A model generated the notes under the pieces. It saw only the letters and a program-made list of their open reading frames with translations, had not been told where the DNA came from and did not search any database. Positions 32,501 through 47,500 of a stretch of 64,000 bases of DNA are shown here, in pieces. The stretch is from Pseudoips prasinana (Eukaryota > Arthropoda > Insecta > Lepidoptera > Nolidae): NCBI GenBank assembly GCA_951640165.1, contig OX621238.1:31458001-31522000 (forward strand), read 5' to 3'. The stretch's first letter is position 1. The number at the start of each line of letters is the position of its first letter. The translations under genes and the position numbers were made by a program.

Positions 32501-35500
32501 CGTTTTACGTACTATGCAGTTTATTTTTGCCTAATCCTGATACCACTTTAGTTTTTGTCACGACAAAAAAAAATCCTAAATCTTTAAACACTTCTTTAAG
32601 AAGCAATCACAACTATTGAAGCGCACTAATATACTCCGCCCATCCCTGACTACGTGTTAACAGCACTTTAAGTACTGTCCCTCATAAATCGTGGAACTAT
32701 TTCCTGCACGCAACTCAGACACAGTTTTGCTTTTAGGCACAGACGGCGACGTGAAACAGCAAAAATCTGCGGCTCTTAGCGCGATGTTCCATACAGCGTG
32801 CTTGCAATCTTTCTGCAATCAGGCGGACTTAGGTACATATATTTTTATAGTAAAGTAAGTGCATATAACCTGCTTGTTGGAGTGCAAGATTTGCGTTATT
32901 AATAAGTTGTGCTTAATTTTATTAGGCAGTGTGTTCGGCAAAAGTGACAAATGGCGTCCACGAGGGTAAAAAGTAAAAATTGTATGAACCACGAGCGTAC
33001 AAAATATGGTAATTTGATCTGCCGCTTACATGAATCTTGTCTATTTCTGTACTTATAATGTTTTGGGGAAGAATTAAATGTATTCTTATATTTTACTACC
33101 ATGTTGGACTGTTGGTAAACAAACATACAGCCGATTTAAGCAGTAATTGTAGCTAGTAACACTCACGCGCTACTGAACCCTTATTACCTCAGCTGGCAAC
33201 CTTACTCTTCTAGGATAACCCAAATATTGAACTCGCTACTTTCCACTCGAGATACTCAAGGGCCGAATAACGCTACATTCTATCTCTCTGCTCTGCTTTC
33301 TTTTGATGATACAATATATCGTCATCAGATGAATGGTGTCCATCTCTACTTAGGGATATTATATTTTCCACAGAATGATAACTATATTGCGTACAATTTC
33401 CACATAAAGTCTCTTGATATTCACGACTAAGAACATACTCCAATGATTGTTCTTGGCAAATCAAACTTAAGAACTTAGTCACAAACTTAGCTCTTGGCTA
33501 CGTTATGATTCAATATTTAATTAATGTCGACGCATATTTCAAGGCTCTAAACTCCATCATATTTTACATTAGACCCTATAATTCCCTTACACATAAGACG
33601 TCATATAATATATTTGTATATTATAACTAGTTGACCAAGCACACGTTGTGTTACCAAACAAATTATTTCTAGTTAATATTTTGTTACTTAAATCAACAAT
33701 AAGTAACTTATTTTAAGTGTGTAGGGATGTGGTCTATGACTGGCAGAGAAATCGAGCGCTGTAGACAATAACGGCCTATATAAATAACAAAACACCTACC
33801 ATTTATTTTTTTATTTTTTTTACTTTATTCTGCAAATTGATGAAAATATTACTATGAAAATATAATTAACATAAGAATTGCACTGAGGAAAAAAATGATT
33901 AGCTTAATCGTCACTACTGTGGTCGATGCACAAACAAGAATAATATCTAATAACTGTGTAGGGAGTAAGGGGAAGCTTATTGTGTGGGAACGACAGGATA
34001 CTGGCATTGTTCTCATGCCTAATACGACAAATATGCAAAAACCTTTGTCTTTATCATATTATGGCCACTTAGAAAGTCATTATTTGAACAAACTTTGTAA
34101 ACATATCGACGGTCGCGTTTAATTCTATCGAATCAGATGCGGCCTAGTTAAGAAGACCCGGCGGAATTGCATTTGAGTCAGAAACATATTTAATAGATGA
34201 TGCATGTTTAGGTACAGTTTGAAATTTATTTAGTTGACACATATAATTATATTCATAAATTACACCCAGACGACGACAAATAATCGTGTTTAACACAAAA
34301 TATTTGTCCTGGGTGGGGATCGAACCCACTACCTCTGGCTTAGCAGTCAAGGTCACTAACGACGAGACCAACGAACAGTATTTATGATTTAATTAATGAA
34401 TTCCTAGGTTTGAATTTGTTAATAAGCCAGTACCGAAGCTGAGAGCCCGGAACGTGTGAATTCATAATACGCTGTGATTAGTATACAACATGTAACGTAA
34501 ATAATGCCCACCTTCAAACACCCCAATTAGAATATCATGTTATGATTATAATACATACACTATATTTTTAATTTAATATGTATATGCATTGTTATTTACT
34601 AAATGAGTTTCTTGGAATAAAGTTTATTTTGCTTTATTTTGTGTTGAATGATGGAATTTGTATGAATACTAATAAAACTGCTATTTAAAAGTCTTATTAC
34701 TTTGACTTACGGTCCATTTCAATTTGTTTTGACTGTACAGGGCTAATATAACGATAATTTCCGTAGATTTAATTATTTTGGGGAAAAAAGTACCCTATAT
34801 TAAAAATGATATAAATCGATTCAGTAAACGATTCTGAACAAACTATTTCAGGATGTGCGTTAATTAAGTTACATGTTGTATAAAAGCGATTAAATAATAT
34901 TTCTAATTTTAGCTTCACAATCCCGCAGCAGCAAATTCAAGACCGTCAATCTAGGACCTACTATGTTTCCATTTCTTCATGATAAAAGTAAGTACTTATC
35001 ATTTAATGGCCTTTTAGTTTTTTAAACTACTATCATAACTACGTTAGCTTCGATGATGTGGTCATGTGTTACGTATGGCGGAGGAGCGAGTGGCTAAGCG
35101 CATCTTTCATTCCGAACTGAAGGAGGGCAAGTGAAAACAAAGCGGCCAGTTCCTCCGACACAAAGATGTGCTTAAGCGTCAATTGAAAAAATGTGACCTT
35201 GATCCCTCGCGATGGGAAAGGCTAGCAGACACACGCTTGGAGTGGAGAGATCTAATCAAAGTTTTTGACTTTGAGGAGCGGTGGCGGTCTGAGCTTAATT
35301 ATAAGGGTGACGAATTGAAAGTCACCTTCAATTCGTCAAATATCTGACCACCTGTGGCGGTCAGATATAATTACATTGATGTTGTGCTCACATGTCCGCA
35401 ATTTGACTGCAATAGCCAATCTTATTTATAAAGGCCCCTTTATAAATAAGATTGGCTATTGCAGTCAAACGAGAGCACACGTGTAGCAAAATCTAGTTAT

Positions 35501-38500
35501 CACATCGGAGTTAGGAGTCGCTGCCGTGACCGAAATCGGTCTGGAGAGATCATCATCATCATAACTACTCTGCAATGCCATCGCTAAATCCAAATTCAAA
35601 ACGTGGAAAATATTTACCTTGCTAATATTGTCCGTAAGGGTGTTAGCAAGTTAACTCACAAATTTGATATATTATTATGTTTATCGTTCGTTGCTTAACG
35701 CCAGAGCGCCTTACATAGATTAGTAAATCTGCAAGTTCATCCCAGCCGGACGATTACATTTATGATTTCCAAATAATTCCTATTTCCTAGTTTAAGTACA
35801 CATTATACTGTATCCTTTTTATGGAAATGATACAACTGTTTCTATTGTTAGTGTAAACTGTTACTGAGACTGTAAAAGTCAATTTATTTTAAACTTTTTT
35901 AGCATCTATCTTCGTAATTGCTTAAAGAATTATGATTATGCAATCACATTTAAAACTGGACACTAGATTATTTTATTCATTGGAGGACTATTAATTAATA
36001 TATTTACATAAAGTTTAAAGCAATTTTAGGTCATAAAAAAAGAAATTTACCATTACCATGAAACAAAGTTGTCTGAACATTTCGATGATCGAACAAATCG
36101 ATGTATATCCCTTTATATACGTACGGTGTGTTAACCGTTCATTGAGTAATGTCAGTGCAATTAAATGTATATATAAAATGTCAGTGAATGTTAAACGGGA
36201 TGAATATCGTTTTCGTTCAGTTAGCTGAGTCAAATAAGACTCGTAAACTCGAAGTCGTGATAGTATTATGTTTATGTGTATGACAATTGCGATGTTTCAC
36301 AAAATTTCTGTATGATTCTAGTAAGGCATTCACTGCCATTACCAATACAAATGTTGCCCAAACCAGTGGGGCACCTGTATAGCTTTCAAGAGACTACGAA
36401 GATCAAAAATAATAATACAATTAACAACAATACTGTCAATTTGCTATACAATATTGAGAAGTCTGGATATATCACAACGGGCTGTCAATATGAAGGTAAT
36501 ATTTTTCTCTTATTTTTCTTTTTAAAGACAACGCCTGCACTAGGGAATCTTATCCCTATGTCGCGGGGTACTTCACAAACATATAATGGACGGACACAAA
36601 TTACATCCAGACTCAGAACAACTATTTAACACACATGGTTGGGTCTGGTCACATGGAGGTCACACAAATCGTTGTCCGGCGCGGGGCTCGAACCCGCGAC
36701 ACGAAGAGGCGAGGCGACTGTTTTAGCCGCTGTGCCACACGTGCAGTCATATCGTGCATATTACAGTACCTATTTTGTTTAGTAGTAAAATATAACCCAA
36801 ACAGTATTTTTACATATGTTCATAAAATATTTAGCTAATAATAATATTCTGGGACATTATTCCAAATAATGTAAAAAAAAAAAAAAAAATCACACACAGC
36901 CATCTGAACCCAAACTAAGTAGAGATTGTACTATGGAAACCAGATATCTAAAACATTGCAAATACTACATTTCTACTAGGACAAACAGACATGTTTATGA
37001 TATCTGTCCTGGGTGGAAATCAAACCCACGACCTGTGACGTGAAAAGCAAGCATTTACCAAAAATGTGTATTTTAATCATTATGAGAAGAAAAGTTTCTG
37101 CCGTTATGCCAATAAAATGATGGCTTGCTATTGGATAATAAGATTGGATTGATCACTCTTTTTTAGTTTTTGCGTATCATCTGCCATATGCAACATACAT
37201 GGATTAATTCTCAGTATTGTATTGACCTAGCTAAGCGCGTAGTGCTTATAACTCCGAAAAACGAGTTACGTCCTAGGTACAGACACCAGCTGCCCCAATT
37301 CGCAACTAACTTATGCGTTTGCCTTTATTTTTCCTTTGTTTTTTTGTAATTAACTATAAAGGTATTTTTTTTTGTCTTTATTTTTATTATCATTTTAAAA
37401 CTTACGCTTTTTAATCTGTAATAAATTACCTGCATGTGGAAGAGCGGGGCTTCCTAACACAGGCAATGTTATGCCTAAAAGGTATGCCCAAACAATATTG
37501 TGATTAGGTTAAGTTGATGTAATGAAAATAAAAACTTTTTATTTATTATTATTATTAATTCAGATGCAGCCTGTGAAAGTGTGGAAACAACAACGAGTCT
37601 CATAACCGGAGTCTTGAAACCGCACCAAGTAACGGATCAAATGACAGGTATTATTTCGACAATGAATATCACAATCTCATCTCAACCCCGCGGAAGCGTA
37701 GAAGTCGTTCGAGGGAATATCTACCTGAGAACGAGCAGCGTTTATCTGGGTAGGTACTGTATGTGTCAAGCGTGGCGATTATCGTATATATATTTTATCG
37801 TTCTTGGTTCAGAATTAAAATATCAGAATTCGGCTTACATTAGATTTTAAGAATTACTAATTTAGAGCTGTATCTGAGTAAAAGATCCGTGGGGTTTGAA
37901 ATAATTAAGCCTTTACCCACGAACTAAAGGTTCTTCTTTAGTTTGTGTGTAAAGTCTCACACACAATGCCTACGTCTTGTAATTTTATTATGATTTTAAT
38001 GTAAGGAGCAAAACAAAATAAAGAAGGTATTTTTCATCAACATCGTACACAAACAAACGCCTCCTCCAAAGATCTCCCCAATTGCCAGTCTTACACTACC
38101 GGCATCCAGCAGCTTTCAGCGACCCTTCACAAGATCATTAGTCTACCCCGTAGAGGCCTTATGTACGGTCCGTTGGTTCTACGAGCTATGTGCCATGACT
38201 ACTGCCAGTTTAGCATGGTGGTTCTTCGGGCTAAATCGGCTACTTTAGTTCGCCTTCCAAGCCTTCGCCACAATAGTAGTTTTTTTAACATCGGAAGTCA
38301 ATCATTGAATATATTGAACATCAGCAATTCTTATTAACGGAAACTATATTTTTCAGACATGGATGGTGTACCATGCACCATCTCAGAAAAATTAACCAGC
38401 GCTGTTCGCTTCAGCCCATTGGAATTGCCCCGTAAACCTTCCAAGTGTGTGTTTACCCAGAATCTTTTGGCTTGTGTTAACGCAGGTAAATGTATGTTTG

Positions 38501-41500
38501 AATAAGTGCACGAAGAAAATACCAAAATATCTAAGCAAATATGCACTATGTAACGCCGAAATATACGACCATCTGTTACACACGATGACATGTCAGTCAC
38601 TTTGACATTGACAGCATCTGTATATCGTTGTCAATAAGCATAACTTTCAAAGTATAACTAGCTGGGGCGTTGGTCGTATACATGGGCACATTGATTAGCC
38701 ATAGGGACTGAGTCATAGTCATTTTGGCACTTGCACAAATTACCCCCATAGATACCGCATCACGGGATCTTTGTTCTGTTTCAAACTCACCAAAATTAGA
38801 GGAAGGCGCGGGTGTCGGGGACTGAAATAAATTCGTTTTGATTGGCTATTTCCAGGTCGCAATAACAATGTATAGCTAAAGCAAGTATGTATCGTGAGCG
38901 TGTGCATGACACGCGTAACTCGTAAGCGGTATCTATGGGGGGTAATCTGTGGGCAATTGACACATTTGTTTTTTCCGTTTATTGGTCTACAAAACTGGAT
39001 ATAGACTATATTGGATAAGACAACATCGATTTATAAAAAATAAAGTTTATACCCTACTCTGATGTAGACACAGCTTGCTAAAATAGATAAAACCTTAACT
39101 TATCTTAAAGGGTACTTCTTCTAAGTTTAAACAAAACTTTTACCTACAGTTAGATTAGCAAAAATACTACAGTAACATTAGTCGGGATTTAAAATCATGA
39201 AATTGTCAGAACACCATTTTTCTATTCTATATATGTCATTTTGTAAACATTGAATCGCTCATAACGGTCCGGTAATTTTTCAAATCGTCAGCATAAATTT
39301 TAAAACTACTTTCGATGACGTCACAAAGGTCATTAATAAAAACCAAAAAGAATAAGGGACCTAGATGAGACCCTTGAGGAACTCCTGAAGGAGCTGAAAA
39401 CACAAAAGAATTATGCCCACAAAGAGACACTAGTTGGGAGCGATTTAATAGGTATGATGCACACCATCTCAGTAGTGAGCCGTGAATGCCTATATCGGAA
39501 AGTTTATCCAACAGTAAAGAATGGTTTACTAAATCAAATGCTCGCCTAAAATCGGTGTAAACAGCATGAATTTCTTTGTTATTATCTAAAGCTGAGGAAA
39601 TATCATTAACGTACTCCAGTAAATTTGTTGTAGTAGATTTTTTGGGCAGGAAGATATGCTGGTTTACATTAATCTTATGTCTGACATAAGAAAGCAACAA
39701 ACAATATTACTACATGGAAAGTTAAACTGGAATCATGTAATAATAAGTCTTACAGATAAGAAATTCCTTTAATTTATGTTATTGCGGTGATCCATACCTA
39801 ATGGGTGTAAGTGGGTCAACAGAGATCATCAGACAATGGGGAGGGTCGGCAACGTGTGAGTGATACCCGGCGTGTTGCTGCAAACTTAATAGGGTGTAGG
39901 GTACAATTTTTGTACACCAACCGATTTATATTCAAAATTTATATGGGATTATTCCAAAAGCTTTTTCTTCAAAAATTTCAAAAAAAATCAGTAAATCGGC
40001 ATACGCATTGTATACATTGTCAAATATAGTATATACGGATGCTCTTCTTTGTGCTTATTACGGTATTGTTGAATCCCACTTACGATACGGGGTCATCTTT
40101 TGGGGTAACTCAACCGAAAAAGAAACAGCGTTTAAAGCACAAAAAAGGTAAACTTAAAACTATTGACAGCTGTGAGCCATATTTTAAAAAATATAAAATT
40201 TTGACTTTACCATGTCTGTACATCTTAGAAGTGGCGATATTTGTGAAGTCAAATCAGGGACTTTTTGAACGTAAAGCTGACATAGCTCCTAGAAATAGAC
40301 GTGACAATAGTAAACTGTGTCTCCACACTGCTAAAACAACATTAATGCGCAAAAGTGTCTACTGCATGGCGCGAGTTATATATAATAAATTACCTAGGTG
40401 TTGGAAGGACTTAAATGTAACAATGTTTAAAAATAGACTACGGGAACTGTTACTTTCTAAAGCGTATTATTGTATAAATGATTTTTTAATGAGAAAGATT
40501 TGTAAATTTAGTTTTATTTGACATTGCTATTGTAATTATTGACTAAACTTATTTGATTTATTGCGCGTTTTTAATTTATGGATATTGTATTAATTATTTA
40601 ATTTATTGACATTGTAATACTTATTTTATTGATTGACATTGAGATATTCTATTGATTAAAAGACATAGACATTATAATTACATTTGTTTTATAGATAGTT
40701 AATGCGCAATTTATAGGAATTTATTTTGTGTTAATTTTTTGCATGCCAGCAGGTAAAGTATGGCTGGACTTTTATTTATATTCAATAACATGCACCATGT
40801 ACCCATACTTGCGAAATAAAATATCTTTATCTTTATCTTTATCTTTCTGAATTTTTTAAAACCTTTTACAAACAACATTACAATCGCTATACATACATAT
40901 ATATTTTTATGACAAAATAACATTATAACAATATAAATGGAGTATGTTTATGTTACAGAAACAGAAATAAAATTCTCGAATTCTTCAAGAAAAATGTCTG
41001 CCTCAACATTGACGTCGGGTTATGACTTTGATTTTAAGAAACCTTACGTGCTAGCATCAGGTAACCGTTTTAAAAATATATTATTTATTTTAAAAAGGAT
41101 TGGTTTTCTTATACTATTTAGTCATGATGACACGTGTGTCATATCCAAGCTAACTTAGTGGAAAGGCAGACCTTTGTTTAGAAAACATACGTACGGAACA
41201 GCAGTCTAACTTTTCAAGCCTGCATTAAAAAAATATACATACCTACTCCTTTTTCGGTGTAAGATAAGCGACCTATTTATTGTATTTTTCTTCACTTCTG
41301 TCTACCTACTTTCAGTTTCTTATTTTTTCTACTGTATATTCGAGAACTTGTAATTGTTTGTCATCTTCTTTTCTATGTTTCAATTGTGATCTGGCTCTAA
41401 AATAAGTAAAAAAAAAAAACAAAAATATGACTATGCCACGCGGTGTCGTCGTTTCTCCCACGCCTATGGCCTCTGAGCAACTTTACACCCAGGGGTTCAG

Positions 41501-44500
41501 CATTCATAATAGCATATAATAATGCTTTCAGCTGATATTTATTCTGTTCACCAATCCATGCCCTGCAATGGAACGCAACTTCCCCTTACAACTATCGGCA
41601 TTGACACACGACGGAACCCTTTTTATAATCAACCTAGTGGGCTGAGTTTGTGACTAATCCACCAAGCGTGCTGAGTTTCATTGTCCAACTCACCTAGCAT
41701 GGAACTTGTCAAAACATTGAACAAAGTATCCGGTTACTACGTTAGAAATAAAAATTGTGAAGTAATTTGTGAATTAATTGTACAGATACCAAACAATTTT
41801 AGTATATTGTATTGGTAAATTTTCTTATTAATTTTTGTATAGTATTATTTAATCTCATCGATTCATACTAAGCCACACGTCAGTTTCAAAATCATGTATT
41901 TTTTAAATTAACTAACTAACTTTAAAATCTTTCAAAATGCTGTCATTTTCTTACTAAACAAAATTGACACTAATATTCCTCCGTGTAATAACTATTTACG
42001 TAGTTATTATCGGTTGAAGACTGAATAAGTCATCAGTATGTGTTAAACAGTACCAGTTTGCAAGTATTCTATCTCATGGCTTAGGCTTCAGGTTCTTTCA
42101 CGAGAGACAAGGCATAGTGATTGTACTGTTAAAGCGCAGCGTACCTGCAGATGTAGCCTTAACCCTTAACAGGAATCGTGGGTCAATTTGGACCCAACCA
42201 AAATAATAAAACCATATAACTTCGCAGCGTGCGACGCTAAAGTGTTGCGCGCCCGTGTATTCTCATTACGTCGCGAGGTGCGGCGGGGGCCGGACGTACG
42301 GCGCTTAAAAATTACTAGAAGAGCAGGTATGTACTAGCGCTGGGTCAATTTCGACCCACGATGCCAGTTGTGTGACTTTTTATTTTTGTTTTACAGATTT
42401 ATTTTGTACTGTTTTAGGAACTTTATAGCAATAATGGCGATGAATCTCGGGGAAAAGGAAATTGCAGAGCTTTTGGAAGATGAAATTGATTCGGAACCGG
42501 AAGATTTAAGCGATTTTCAGCCATGTGATGATGAGAACATAAGCAATGATGAAAATTCGCCTCGTGAAATTTCTTCAGATTCGAGTGACTCTTCATCAGA
42601 CCACGAGATTGTTGAAGAGGATGATCATCAGCCAACCAGTTCATACTATCGAGGCAAAAATAGGTACAAGTGGTCCATTCATCCCCCCAGCAGCTCTAGG
42701 GTAAGAAGTCACAACATCATTACTCACTTACCTGGTATCATCGGTCCAGCTCGTGATAAACAAAACATGTCACCAATCGAATCATGGCAGTTGCTGATAC
42801 CAGATGAAATGATTGAAGGTATATGCACTCACACTAACCAAAAAATAACAGAATATTCTGAAAAATATAAGACAAAAGCATCCTACACTAATCTCACAAG
42901 TATGTTAGAAATGAAAGCATTCTTTGGATTATTACTGTTATCTGGTGTTTTCAAGTCTGGTTATGAAGATATCGAAAGTTTATGGGCAACTGATGGAACG
43001 GGCAGAGATATATTCAGAATCACAATGTGTGTAAAGCGTTTTTTGTTTTTGCTATCTGCTTTGAGATTTGATGATGTCAATTCTAGAGATGAAAGAAAAA
43101 CTAACAATCGAGCTGCTCTAATCTCTGAAGTATTCGATAATTTTATTCAGAATTGTCAAAAAAACTATAGCTGCTCTGAGTATTTGACAATTGACGAGAT
43201 GCTTTGCCCTTTTAGAGGAAGGTGTATGTTTAGGATTTACATGAAATCCAAGCCTGCTAAATATGGCATCAAGGTTATGTGCCTCTGTGACGCAAAAACT
43301 CACTATTTATATAATGCTTTTATTTATACGGGCAAAGAAGACTCTGGCCGAAGAAATAATGTTTCGATTCCTACACAAAATGTATTGCAACTTGCGGAAC
43401 CTTTATTTGGAACTAACAGAAATATTACTGCTGATAATTGGTTTTCGTCTGTAGAGTTAGTTGACAAACTTCTCAAAAATGGTTTGACTTACGTGGGAAC
43501 GATGCGCAAAAATAAGAGAGATATTCCACCAGAATTTCAAGCACATAAGCAAAGGGCTATAGGATCTACCTTATTTGGTTTTGTGAAAGATAAAACATTG
43601 GCATCATACGTTCCAAAAAAAAATAAGAGTGTAATAATGATATCATCAATGCACCATGACAATACAATCAACGAAGGTAGTGGAAAGCCTGAGATAATAG
43701 AATTTTATAATAGTACGAAAGGTGGTGTTGATGCTCTCGATCAAAAATGCGCGAATTATTCTGTATCTCGAAGAACTCAACGATGGCCATTTGTAATTTT
43801 TTGTGCAATACTGAACATTGCAAATGCGAATGCATTCGTTTTGTGGAAGGCATCAAATATTGGAAAGCGCATGAAACGTAATCAGTATATAAAACAAATT
43901 GGTCAAAGTTTGATACAGCCTTTAATTACAGAAAGAAAGAAGCAGTCTTCTAAATTTTCAATAGAATTGAGAAGTAGAATCGACAATTTCCTAGGACCAG
44001 TTGAAGAATCGCATAGCGACACTTCTTCCGCTTCTGCCGCTCAAAGTGGACCAAAAAAACGGGGAAGATGCTATATATGTGGCCCTAAGATTGATAACAA
44101 GCAATCGCAAAAATGTGATAAATGTTTAAAATTCATATGCAAAAGACATTTTGAAAAAAAAACGTTATGTATCAAGTGCCATGCTTAGTGTAGTAACTAA
44201 GACTGAATTATTTTATACTTTTAGATTAGGATGTCATTTTTTTTTTTGTTTTTGAAGGATCTCGCAAGAAAGCTTTATTTTATATAAGGGGAAAATACGT
44301 AAAACCCCATAAAACACGTAGATGTCTTAATTTTTAATTTTTTATATATTTATTAGCGTTAAGAAGTGAGGGTGTCCTAAAATATGTTCAAACAGGGTAC
44401 CTAAGACTAAATATAAAAAAAATACATTGTTTAATATTGTTACCAAATAAAAGTTGATTTATATTATATAAAAAGGTTGTTTTATTACATTTCTAAACCA

Positions 44501-47500
44501 TTTTTATGTTACTTATAACCATGTTATTAGTTATGGGGATTTATATCTTCTGGGTCTATGAAGACCCACGATTCCAGTTACGTTGATTGTATTATCGATT
44601 CCGGTTAAGGGTTAATTGACCTTACTTAGCCTTAGAGAATACAAGAAGATATTCCTAATGTTATGCTTGTGTGTCAGTTTGCCAGAGCTCATCACAGTGT
44701 GGGTTCTGCAATATTTTGAGTGTTACCCTGTATACCAAGCTTTCATTGGCTACTCTAACCGCTTATTAACATCATGCGGTTTGTGATATCATTGTTTTAA
44801 TATAATATGAATTATAGTATAAAAAATTATTTACCTTTCAGATCAGACAGCAGCAAGTATCTCGCTGGGGAAGGATAATTATGTCCCAGCAATATTTCCG
44901 ACTACTTTAAACACATCACAAGGCATTTCTGACTATGGAATGAATACTGGTAGGTACAGAGAGGTTTTATACGCTGAATCGGTTTTGGTAGATAAAATAA
45001 CAAGCTTTTATTTTATATTCCAGAAAGTAGTACTCAGATATCACCCAAAATATCACTACACAAGATTTCAGCGTGCGTCGCAACATCACAGCGTTTGTAT
45101 GGAGATAAAGCCACTTGCTATTCCTCAGGTAAGTAGGAGACAATTTGACTTCATAAATAAAATGGCTGAGTGTTTGTCAAATCACGCTCTATGTAAGGTT
45201 CCAAATGGTTCCAGCCAGTACATTTGGAAAAAATTAAGTACCAATGTTACAGTAAGTTACAGCCAAAGTACCAGTGATAAGTAATGGTAATAATGTAATC
45301 AGGCGTTACTTTGCGGAAATCCATAACAATAAAAGTACAAAATTAATACTTCTTGCATGTGCACATTTTTGCGGGTGGGAGGGCGGTGCAAATTGCATCC
45401 CGGCATGATTAAACTGATAATTAGCCAATAGTGGTTTGTGTTGGAATATTGACTTCTTACTGCACCGGTCCTTGAGTGCTAAGGTCCTTTGGAGGCAACT
45501 TGTTTTCTTATTACCGCCCAACATCGGAGTCTATCTGTGGCTGGAGAGCGTTGTGAACGGTTGTGTTAATTGTTCTGAGAATGTGATCAGTCCAAAGAGT
45601 CGGGCGTCCGCCAGCTGGTGTCCCGACGGTATCTTGCCCATGTTTGAGTTTTTCTTGGTGATTTTTATGGAAGTGTGATTAATGTACTTAAGTGTTCCAC
45701 GGGTATTTTATTTGGTTATAGACTACAAAACGTACAGTATTGAACGGGAGCTCACTGTGAGCGTGAACCCAAACCTAAGTATAACGAATTCTATTGAAGT
45801 ATGGGAGTAATATAAGAGTACATTTGGTTTCAGTGACTGGAATATTATTGGAACGAAGTTCCTTATCGCGCGTTGTGAAAGTGGGCTAGACGGAAAAAAT
45901 TCTTATGAAAAGTTGTCACGACACTTTTTGCAGCTGTGTGCGCATGTTTCTCTGTCTGTCTCTCTCTATCTCTCTCTTATAGAAAGCAAGCCAGATATTT
46001 TCATTTATATTTTGCATTGAACAGTGTGGTGTCGCGACGATTATTTTTGTTGAATGTACACAGGTTTTTTGTACATAATAAATAATAAGAAATAACTTCG
46101 TTCCATCCGGGTGTCCCTTGACACCTCTCAAGTTTTTTTTGGTTCATATGTGAATTCTCCAAGTGTCGGGTGCCTGCCAACTGGTTCGTAGCTTTTGATC
46201 TTCCCTGTGATCATGAGTTTTTGTCTGTTATCACTTGGTTTTCTAACAGTGTGACTAATGTAATCAAGAATTTAAGAGCATTTCATCTGTTATCAACTAC
46301 GACACCTCACCTATTGAACAGCTTACCTATTGAAAGTATCTAAGGAATTACTATATCTCAAATTACTGCCTCGTTGGTCTAGCGGTAACGTGTTCAACCG
46401 CAGATAATGAGGTCCTGGGTTCAAATCCCGGGTCGGACCAAAAAGTGATATTGTGAATTTTCCGTAAAAAGTAATCTCTCAGTGTCACCAGAAGTCTGGA
46501 AGTTGGCGGTATTACACCCCCAACTATGATTGAGATGGATATTATAATGTTAGCACATAATATGGTTTCAATATGTAGGAGATAATATATTAAGACGTAC
46601 GTAGAGCGAGAATAATTACTATAAAAATTAAGAGAGCCTGAAGATTTGTTATACATTCCGAGTTCTTAATAAACGCTAAAACAGTGTTTAAACATAACAT
46701 CACTTTTAGGCTTTAAGAGCGAAATAAAACATTATTTTATTTTATTTACTACACGAAACTTGTACCGAAATGTAAACTGACTAAATACTTAACCAAACAC
46801 ATTTCAGTCTGTCTTAAGCATTAACGATTTGGTTACCAAGAAATAAGAGTTTGATGAAATCATATATTTTATTGTTTTCTTCAGAAGTAAAGACAAAGGC
46901 GTTACCCGATTTATCCTCACATAATGAACTCGAAGCTAAAAAGTCAAACCCTCCCTTTGATGGCAAAATATCCACATTTGTCTCAGGTATTGTGTTTATG
47001 CTTTAATAAAATAACTCATCTTTTTATACAGTCCATAACATTAATTAGTACTGAGTTTTTATACGTTACTTACTTATCGTATGGGCAGTGGTTACCCTAG
47101 TGTCAGAGTGGTTCAAGCCGCCCAGTAGGCCTCCGACATGGCTTAACGACTGCTGCCTAATGGCTACAACCAGGACCGAAAGCTTCACGTGCCCTACGAA
47201 GCACGGAAACGCTCAGAAATTAAACCACTTTGGCGGTCACCCATCAAAGGACTGACAGAGAGCTTCGTTGCTTAACCTAGCCGATCGCTTCCGGACCGGT
47301 GAGAGCGTCTAGCTATGAGCTTTTTATACGCATATACTGCAATAGGTACATGACAGTATCGTATATAATGATAAGTTTGATTCTGAAGGCGCAAGTGGTC
47401 ACTTTGATCCAAATCATTCGAGATTAATGTAATGAGTGTGTTTGTCGTAAGATCCCTCTCATTGTCTCATATTCACTGGTAAATAGTCGAAGGTTTTTTT

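Noticed and set aside
33214..33430. Possible gene C exon after acceptor ttactcttctag
   Set aside because: The first codon after the phase-1 junction is TAA in every joining.
45916..46131. Antisense ORF MRGVKGHPDGTKLF... also seen at 51805 and 56394
   Set aside because: It recurs only because all three are copies of repeat W. The frame is interrupted differently in each and has no protein-like features beyond the repeat.
46368..46442. A possible functional tRNA gene
   Set aside because: A- and B-box-like motifs are present, but the two ends do not form an acceptor stem and the sequence continues into a SINE body shared with other copies.
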